NCBI RefSeq assembly: GCF_004403515.1
Contig: NZ_SOHH01000068.1
Coordinates: 1-64,000, forward strand
DNA: 64,000 nucleotides
Direction: 5' to 3'
From: Cryobacterium fucosi
GTDB taxonomy: Bacteria > Actinomycetota > Actinomycetes > Actinomycetales > Microbacteriaceae
This document shows positions 59,534 to 64,000 of this stretch, in pieces (the first letter of the stretch is position 1; each line of letters opens with the position of its first letter). The notes under the pieces are model-generated. The model saw only the letters and a list, made by a program, of their open reading frames with translations, did not search any database and was not told the origin of the DNA. The translations under genes were made by a program, and so were the position numbers.

Positions 59534-60784
59534 ATGTCCGCCGCCCCCACACCTACACACGCCCCACCCACTCAAGAATCGGCAGTGACCCCCCCGGTGC
59601 CAACAACCGAAGCAATGCCCACCGCAGAGCAGCACGGAATCAAGGAACACTCGGACGGACGGTTCGGTTTCGTACCGGTCCAGACCCGGTCCGACCGGTT
59701 CAAGAGCGTCAACGTCGCGGATTTCGCGCCGGTGACCGGGCGCGAAGCCGTCTGGAAGCTCTCCCCGGTCGCCAAGTTCACCGACCTCACGGCCGGCGAA
59801 CTCGACGGCTCCGTCTACCCTGTGGAATCCACCCCGAACGCCGGCATCACCGTCGGCTGGGTCGACCGGGACGACTCCCGGATCGGCACCGCCGGAGCCC
59901 CGGAGGAACGCGCCGCAGCCAACGCCTGGTCGAGTTTCGACCAGGCCCTGGCGATCACCGTCAGTGGCGAGGAAGCCAAGGAGGTCACGGTCACCCGTGC
60001 CGGCCTGGGCTCCGCACCGCGTGGTGCGCACACCATCATCGACGCGTTGCCGTTCAGCCAGGCCGTGGTCATCCTCGAGAACACCGGGGACGCGCGGCTC
60101 ACCGAGAACGTCGAGATCATCCTCGGCGAATCCGCGAACCTCACCGTGGTGACCCTCCAGGAATGGAACGACGGCGCGGTGCACCTCGCGAACCACTTCG
60201 CTTCGATCGGACGCGACGCGCGCCTCAAGCACATCGTGGTCTCGCTCGGCGGCAGCATCGTTCGGGTGAACCCGTCCGTGCGGCTGGCCGGCCCCGGCTC
60301 GGAGGCCGAGCTCCTCGGCCTCTACTTCGCCGACGCCGGGCAGCACCTCGAACAGCAGGTCTACGTCAACCACGACGCACCGAACAGCCGCAGCCGGGTC
60401 ACCTACAAGGGCGCGCTGCAGGGCACGGGCGCACGCACCGTGTGGATCGGGGACGTGCTGATCGGCCGCAAGGCGGCCGGCACGGACAGCTACGAGCAGA
60501 ACCGCAACCTCGTGCTCACCAAAGGCACCCGCGCCGACTCGATCCCGAACCTGGAGATCGAGACCGGCGACATCAAGGGTGCCGGCCACGCCAGCGCGAC
60601 CGGGCGCTTCGACGACGAGCAGCTCTTCTACCTGCAGGCCAGAGGCATCACCGAGGAGGAGGCACGCCGACTCGTCGTGCGCGGCTTCCTCAGCGAAATC
60701 GTGCAGCAGATCGGCTCGGCACCGCTCGAGGACCGGCTCCAGGCAGCGATCGAAGCGGAACTCCGCGGAACAGAGGAAGAGTAA
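59534..60784 (+). CDS. sufD: Fe-S cluster assembly protein SufD
   Basis: Partner of SufB and SufC. The 416-residue protein has a Pro/Thr/Ala-rich N-terminal 30 residues of low complexity and then the SufBD beta-helix core, ending with DDEQLFYLQARGITEEEARRL and FLSEIV. Its ATG directly follows the sufB stop. An internal start near residue 28 is possible because of the unusual N-terminus. Confidence 0.94.
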   Translation: MSAAPTPTHAPPTQESAVTPPVPTTEAMPTAEQHGIKEHSDGRFGFVPVQTRSDRFKSVNVADFAPVTGREAVWKLSPVAKFTDLTAGELDGSVYPVESTPNAGITVGWVDRDDSRIGTAGAPEERAAANAWSSFDQALAITVSGEEAKEVTVTRAGLGSAPRGAHTIIDALPFSQAVVILENTGDARLTENVEIILGESANLTVVTLQEWNDGAVHLANHFASIGRDARLKHIVVSLGGSIVRVNPSVRLAGPGSEAELLGLYFADAGQHLEQQVYVNHDAPNSRSRVTYKGALQGTGARTVWIGDVLIGRKAAGTDSYEQNRNLVLTKGTRADSIPNLEIETGDIKGAGHASATGRFDDEQLFYLQARGITEEEARRLVVRGFLSEIVQQIGSAPLEDRLQAAIEAELRGTEEE

Positions 60785-60786
60785 CA

Positions 60787-61113
60787 ATGGCGTCCACAAA
60801 AATCTGCGCGTTCGACGAACTCGAACCGAATGAGGCAGTCAAGGTCGAAATCGACGGGGTGCCCATCGTCGTCGTTCGCGACGCGGCCGGCGACGTGTTC
60901 GCCATCGGCGACACCTGCACGCACGGGGACATCTCCCTGTCCGAGGGGTTCGTCGAGGACGACACCGTCGAATGCTGGGCTCACGGTTCCAAGTTCTCCC
61001 TGAAGACAGGCAAGCCCCTGAACCTACCGGCCTACGAGCCGGTACCGGTCTTCAAGGTCGAACTCATCGACGGCGACGTCTACATCGACCCATCCGTCAT
61101 CGTGCCCGTCTGA
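60787..61113 (+). CDS. Rieske [2Fe-2S] ferredoxin of the suf operon
   Basis: A 108-residue Rieske-type protein related to the ferredoxin subunits of non-heme iron oxygenases. The cluster ligands are Cys44-x-His46 in CTHGD and Cys63-x2-His66 in CWAHGS. It lies two bases after sufD and before sufC, a gene order seen in other actinobacteria, where it may give electrons for cluster assembly. That role is inference. Confidence 0.92.
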   Translation: MASTKICAFDELEPNEAVKVEIDGVPIVVVRDAAGDVFAIGDTCTHGDISLSEGFVEDDTVECWAHGSKFSLKTGKPLNLPAYEPVPVFKVELIDGDVYIDPSVIVPV

Positions 61114-61219
61114 CCTGGTCGGCAACGGACCCTCCGGCCTGGTCGGCAACCGACCCTCTGGCCCCCAGCCACCCAACGTACCGGCGCCAGCGCCGGAGAA
61201 TGAAAGAGATAGCGAATCC

Positions 61220-61984
61220 ATGTCTGTTCTTGAGATCAAAGGCCTGCACGTCAGCGTCGAGACCGACCAGGGCACCAAGCAGATCCTGCGCGGGGTCGAC
61301 CTGACCATCAACGAGGGCGAGATCCACGCCATCATGGGCCCGAACGGCTCCGGCAAGTCCACCCTCGCGTACACGATCGCCGGTCACCCCAAATACAAGG
61401 TCGACAGCGGCTCGATCCTGCTCGACGGCGAGGAGGTCACTACCATGACCGTGGACCAGCGCGCCAGGGCCGGACTGTTCCTGGCCATGCAGTACCCGGT
61501 CGAGATCCCCGGCGTCACCGTGACGAACTTCCTCCGAACCGCGAAGACCGCGATCGACGGCGAGGCTCCGGCCATCCGCACCTGGATCAAGGACGTCCGC
61601 GAGTCGATGGCGCGCCTCCGGATGGACAAGAGCTTCGCCGAGCGGAACGTCAACGAGGGTTTCTCGGGCGGCGAGAAGAAACGCAACGAGATCCTCCAGC
61701 TCGAACTGCTCAAGCCCAAGTTCGCCGTGCTCGACGAGACGGACTCCGGACTCGACGTCGACGCGCTCAAGATCGTGTCGGAGGGCGTGAACCGGGCCAA
61801 GGAGAACACCGGCCTCGGACTGCTCCTGATCACGCACTACACCCGTATCCTCCGCTACATCACGCCCGACTTCGTGCACGTGTTCGTTGACGGACGGATC
61901 GCCGAACAGGGCGGCCCCGAACTCGCCGACCGGCTCGAGGACGAGGGCTACGATCGCTTTCTGACCGAATCGAACGTAGGCTAA
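61220..61984 (+). CDS. sufC: Fe-S cluster assembly ATPase SufC
   Basis: ABC-type ATPase of the SufBCD complex. The 254-residue protein has the P-loop GPNGSGKST, the Q-loop MQYPVEIPG, the atypical signature FSGGEKKRNEI that marks SufC, and Walker B AVLDETDSGLD. GAAAGAGA precedes the ATG at 61220. The 106 bp before it contain a duplicated phrase, CTGGTCGGCAAC-GACCCTC, but no gene. Confidence 0.96.
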   Translation: MSVLEIKGLHVSVETDQGTKQILRGVDLTINEGEIHAIMGPNGSGKSTLAYTIAGHPKYKVDSGSILLDGEEVTTMTVDQRARAGLFLAMQYPVEIPGVTVTNFLRTAKTAIDGEAPAIRTWIKDVRESMARLRMDKSFAERNVNEGFSGGEKKRNEILQLELLKPKFAVLDETDSGLDVDALKIVSEGVNRAKENTGLGLLLITHYTRILRYITPDFVHVFVDGRIAEQGGPELADRLEDEGYDRFLTESNVG

Positions 61985-61988
61985 AAGC

Positions 61989-62318
61989 ATGGTTTCATCG
62001 CTGACACCGGCGCGATTCGACGAAATCGAAGAAGCGCTCAAAGACGTCATGGACCCCGAACTGGGCATCAACGTCGTCGACCTCGGTCTGATCTACGACC
62101 TGGGCTGGGACGACGAGAACGACGCCCTGATCATCCACATGACGCTGACCTCCGCGGGCTGCCCACTGACCGATGTGCTCGAGGAACAGACCGCAGAGGC
62201 CCTGGACGGCGTCGTCGACCAGTTCCGCATCAACTGGGTCTGGATGCCGCCGTGGGGCCCGGAGAAGATCACCGACGACGGCCGCGACATGATGCGCGCC
62301 CTCGGCTTCTCGATCTGA
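61989..62318 (+). CDS. SufT-like metal-sulfur cluster assembly factor (MIP18/DUF59)
   Basis: A 109-residue single DUF59 domain with LKDVMDPELGINVVDLGLIYDL, the conserved cysteine in TSAGCPLTDVLEEQ and WMPPWGPEKIT. Proteins of this family help insert Fe-S clusters into target proteins. It is the last gene of the suf operon, four bases after sufC. The cysteine desulfurase SufS and SufU are not found next to it. Confidence 0.9.
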   Translation: MVSSLTPARFDEIEEALKDVMDPELGINVVDLGLIYDLGWDDENDALIIHMTLTSAGCPLTDVLEEQTAEALDGVVDQFRINWVWMPPWGPEKITDDGRDMMRALGFSI

Positions 62319-62356
62319 GCCCCGACTTCCCGGCCCGGCCGGCTGGGTTCCTCTGC

Positions 62357-62404
62357 AGAAAGCGGATGCCCGCGCGGTCCTGACCGCGCGGGCATCCGCT
62401 TTCT
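62357..62404 (+). terminator. suf operon terminator
   Basis: A perfect 23-bp inverted repeat: AGAAAGCGGATGCCCGC... (62357-62379) with its reverse complement (62382-62404), the loop being at most four bases. The stem ends in CTTTCT on each strand, so it could stop transcription in either direction. It starts 38 bp after the sufT-like stop. Confidence 0.85.
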
Positions 62405-62476
62405 CGTCCGGGAGCCGAAGCAGCGTCTCAGTCGCGCCATCACGTGTGTGGAGGGTCGTTCCAGTGAGTGGAGCGG

Positions 62477-62482
62477 TATGCT
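62477..62482 (+). promoter_or_regulatory. -10 hexamer TATGCT, leaderless tetR-type gene
   Basis: TATGCT ends seven bases before the ATG at 62490, and no ribosome-binding site is present. Confidence 0.5.
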
Positions 62483-62489
62483 AACTGCC

Positions 62490-63116
62490 ATGGACGGAAC
62501 GCCTGAATCACCGGCAACGCGACGCACGACGCAGGCCGCGGCCACCCGAGAGGTGATCGTCGAGGCCGCACAGCGACTCATGCTCGAACGCGGGTACATC
62601 CCGACCTCGATCGCCGCCATCGCGGAGAACGCCGGCGTCGCCGTGCAGACCATCTACAACTCGATCGGCGGCAAGGCCGACGTGCTCGCCGCGGTGCTCG
62701 ACCGTACCAAGGCCCCGGGGCCCCCGGGCCCGGTCCGCGATGCCGGACGGGAACAGGGGTCGAGGGCCCGATCGGCGGGCGAGGTGATCCGGATGCTGGC
62801 GGCGGAGATCGTCGAGGTGAACGCTCGTACCGCCGGGGTTCACCGGATCATCACTCAGGCCGCGGGCGTCGACCAGGACGTGGCGAAGCTCGAACTGCGG
62901 CAGTCGTCACGGCGACTGTTCCAGTACGGCGAGGCCGCTTCGACCCTGCGCGGACTGCGCGGACTGCGAGCGGGCCTGAGCGACCACGAGGCGGCGGCCG
63001 CGATCTGGGCGATCGGGCATCCGCAGGCCTATCGGTCGTTGGTTTTCGACCTCGGCTGGTCGGTCGCGGCGTACCGGGAATGGGTCGAAAAGACGCTCTC
63101 CGGGGCGCTGTCCTAG
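62490..63116 (+). CDS. TetR/AcrR-family transcriptional regulator
   Basis: A 208-residue one-component regulator. The N-terminal helix-turn-helix (about 17-63) reads VIVEAAQRLMLERGY, SIAAIAENAGVAVQTIYNSIGGK. The C-terminal ligand domain is not recognisable. I chose ATG 62490; an in-frame GTG at 62448 would lie upstream of the -10 hexamer. The ligand and target are unknown; the following ABC-F gene is a candidate by position. Confidence 0.88.
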   Translation: MDGTPESPATRRTTQAAATREVIVEAAQRLMLERGYIPTSIAAIAENAGVAVQTIYNSIGGKADVLAAVLDRTKAPGPPGPVRDAGREQGSRARSAGEVIRMLAAEIVEVNARTAGVHRIITQAAGVDQDVAKLELRQSSRRLFQYGEAASTLRGLRGLRAGLSDHEAAAAIWAIGHPQAYRSLVFDLGWSVAAYREWVEKTLSGALS

Positions 63117-63147
63117 CTTCCCGCGCGCACGGACCCGAGCGAACAAA

Positions 63148-63153
63148 TATACT
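63148..63153 (+). promoter_or_regulatory. -10 hexamer TATACT upstream of the ABC-F gene
   Basis: TATACT would start transcription near 63160, leaving a leader of about 50 nt. That leader begins with the hairpin CGGCCCG (63161-63167) and CGGGCCG (63170-63176). Confidence 0.45.
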
Positions 63154-63210
63154 TGATAGTCGGCCCGGTCGGGCCGGAGACTCCCACAACCCCGTGAACG
63201 GACTATTGCT

Positions 63211-64000
63211 GTGCTCAGTGTGCAAAATCTCGAGATCCGAGTTGGGGCGCGCGTGCTCATGGAAGACGTCAGTTTCCGGGTCTCGGCCGGTGACAAGATC
63301 GGCCTGGTCGGCCGCAACGGCGCGGGCAAGACGACCCTGACGAAGACGTTGGCGGGGGAGACCGTGCCGACCAAGGGTGAGATCGACCGCACCGGTGAGA
63401 TCGGCTACCTGCCCCAGGACCCCCGCTCCGGCGACCCGGAGATGCTCGCCCGCACCCGCATCCTCGATGCGCGCGGCCTCGGCACAATTTCCCTGGGGCT
63501 CCACCAGGCCGGCCTCGACATGGGCAGCGCAGACCCCCGGATCGCAGCGAAGGCGATGCGCACCTATGGAACTCTGACCGACCAGTTCAACGCCCTCGGC
63601 GGGTACGCGGCGGAGGCGGAGGCGGCCTCGATCGCCAGCAACCTCAACCTCCCGGACCGCATCCTGGACCAGCAGCTGAAGACCCTCTCGGGTGGACAGC
63701 GCCGCAGGATCGAGCTCGCGCGCATCCTGTTCTCCGCCGCCGAGACGATGATCCTCGACGAGCCGACCAACCACCTCGACGCCGACTCCGTCGTCTGGCT
63801 GCGCGAGTTCGTCAAGAGCTACCGCGGTGGCTGCATCATCATCAGCCACGACATCGAACTGGTCGGCGACACCGTCAACCGGGTCTTCTACCTCGATGCC
63901 AACCGCATGGTCATCGACATCTACAACATGAACTGGAAGAACTACCAGCGCCAGCGGGTCGCGGATGCCGACCGCCGCAAGAAGGAACGCGCCAACGCCG
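63211..64000 (+). CDS. ABC-F family ATPase, 3' end outside window
   Basis: The frame is open to the right edge; 263 residues are visible. The first ABC module is complete: P-loop GRNGAGKTTLTKTLAG (about residue 36), signature LSGGQRRRIELARIL, Walker B ILDEPTNHLDADSVVWL and switch SHDIELV. The following helical part (NWKNYQRQRVADADRRKKER) is the start of the interdomain linker typical of ABC-F proteins, which act on the ribosome and are not transporters. Which subtype it is cannot be told without the rest. Start GTG 63211 (MLSVQNLEIRVG), with no clear ribosome-binding site. Confidence 0.92.
   Translation, partial: MLSVQNLEIRVGARVLMEDVSFRVSAGDKIGLVGRNGAGKTTLTKTLAGETVPTKGEIDRTGEIGYLPQDPRSGDPEMLARTRILDARGLGTISLGLHQAGLDMGSADPRIAAKAMRTYGTLTDQFNALGGYAAEAEAASIASNLNLPDRILDQQLKTLSGGQRRRIELARILFSAAETMILDEPTNHLDADSVVWLREFVKSYRGGCIIISHDIELVGDTVNRVFYLDANRMVIDIYNMNWKNYQRQRVADADRRKKERANA

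Overview
The window is a G+C-rich, gene-dense stretch of an actinobacterial chromosome. Actinobacteria are indicated by RbpA, WhiA, OpcA paired with Zwf, an ANTAR response regulator, a helicase-motif-poor PriA and a PolA with a decayed proofreading site. Gene content and order, together with many GTG starts, suggest the family Microbacteriaceae (Cryobacterium/Leifsonia-like). That placement is inference; no database search was run.

Layout. 1-3979: end of priA, then fmt and rsmB. 3980-4143: intergenic, with a twin-palindrome element. 4144-7246: rpe, hisE, hisG, hisF, hisI. 7249-12520: trpE, a Trp-associated membrane protein, a small membrane protein, trpC, trpB, trpA; followed by lgt. 13719-19746: gltB-gltD (glutamate synthase). 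19857-21302: pyk. 21463-21545: tRNA-Leu(CAA) on the minus strand. 21584-25427: ANTAR regulator, a minus-strand thioesterase, polA. 25436-28024: a four-half-site operator, a secreted PepSY protein and an OmpR-type two-component pair. 28034-31345: DUF885 protein, DUF4166 protein and an NAD-dependent epimerase. 31455-40633: rpsA, coaE, uvrB, uvrA, uvrC. 40699-42645: rapZ-whiA. 42751-43377: superoxide dismutase. 43464-46869: gap-pgk-tpiA-secG. 46988-47356: rbpA. 47451-55676 (minus): tkt-tal-pgi-zwf-opcA-pgl, the pentose phosphate operon. 55959-57846: ctaB (+) and ctaA (-), converging heme O/A synthesis genes. 58115-62318: sufB-sufD-Rieske ferredoxin-sufC-sufT-like. 62490-64000: TetR regulator and the start of an ABC-F gene.

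The genes form coherent modules: histidine, tryptophan and glutamate synthesis, lower glycolysis, the oxidative and non-oxidative pentose phosphate pathway with its OpcA assembly factor, nucleotide excision repair, Fe-S assembly and heme A. Many operon members overlap by 4-10 bp (fmt/rsmB, trpB/trpA, gltB/gltD, pgk/tpiA, tal/pgi, zwf/opcA/pgl), indicating translational coupling.

I found no CRISPR array, prophage, insertion sequence, toxin-antitoxin module or defence island, and no broken gene. I do not see a clear new multi-gene system. The most interesting signals are regulatory: at least nine genes whose start codon lies 6-7 nt after a TAGRCT-like -10 hexamer and so are probably leaderless; two cases where the upstream stop codon forms part of that hexamer; a palindromic array of 11-bp-phased CTGAA/TTCAG boxes before the PepSY gene; and an AT-richer twin-palindrome element between rsmB and rpe. 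No gene-free stretch exceeds 300 bases.
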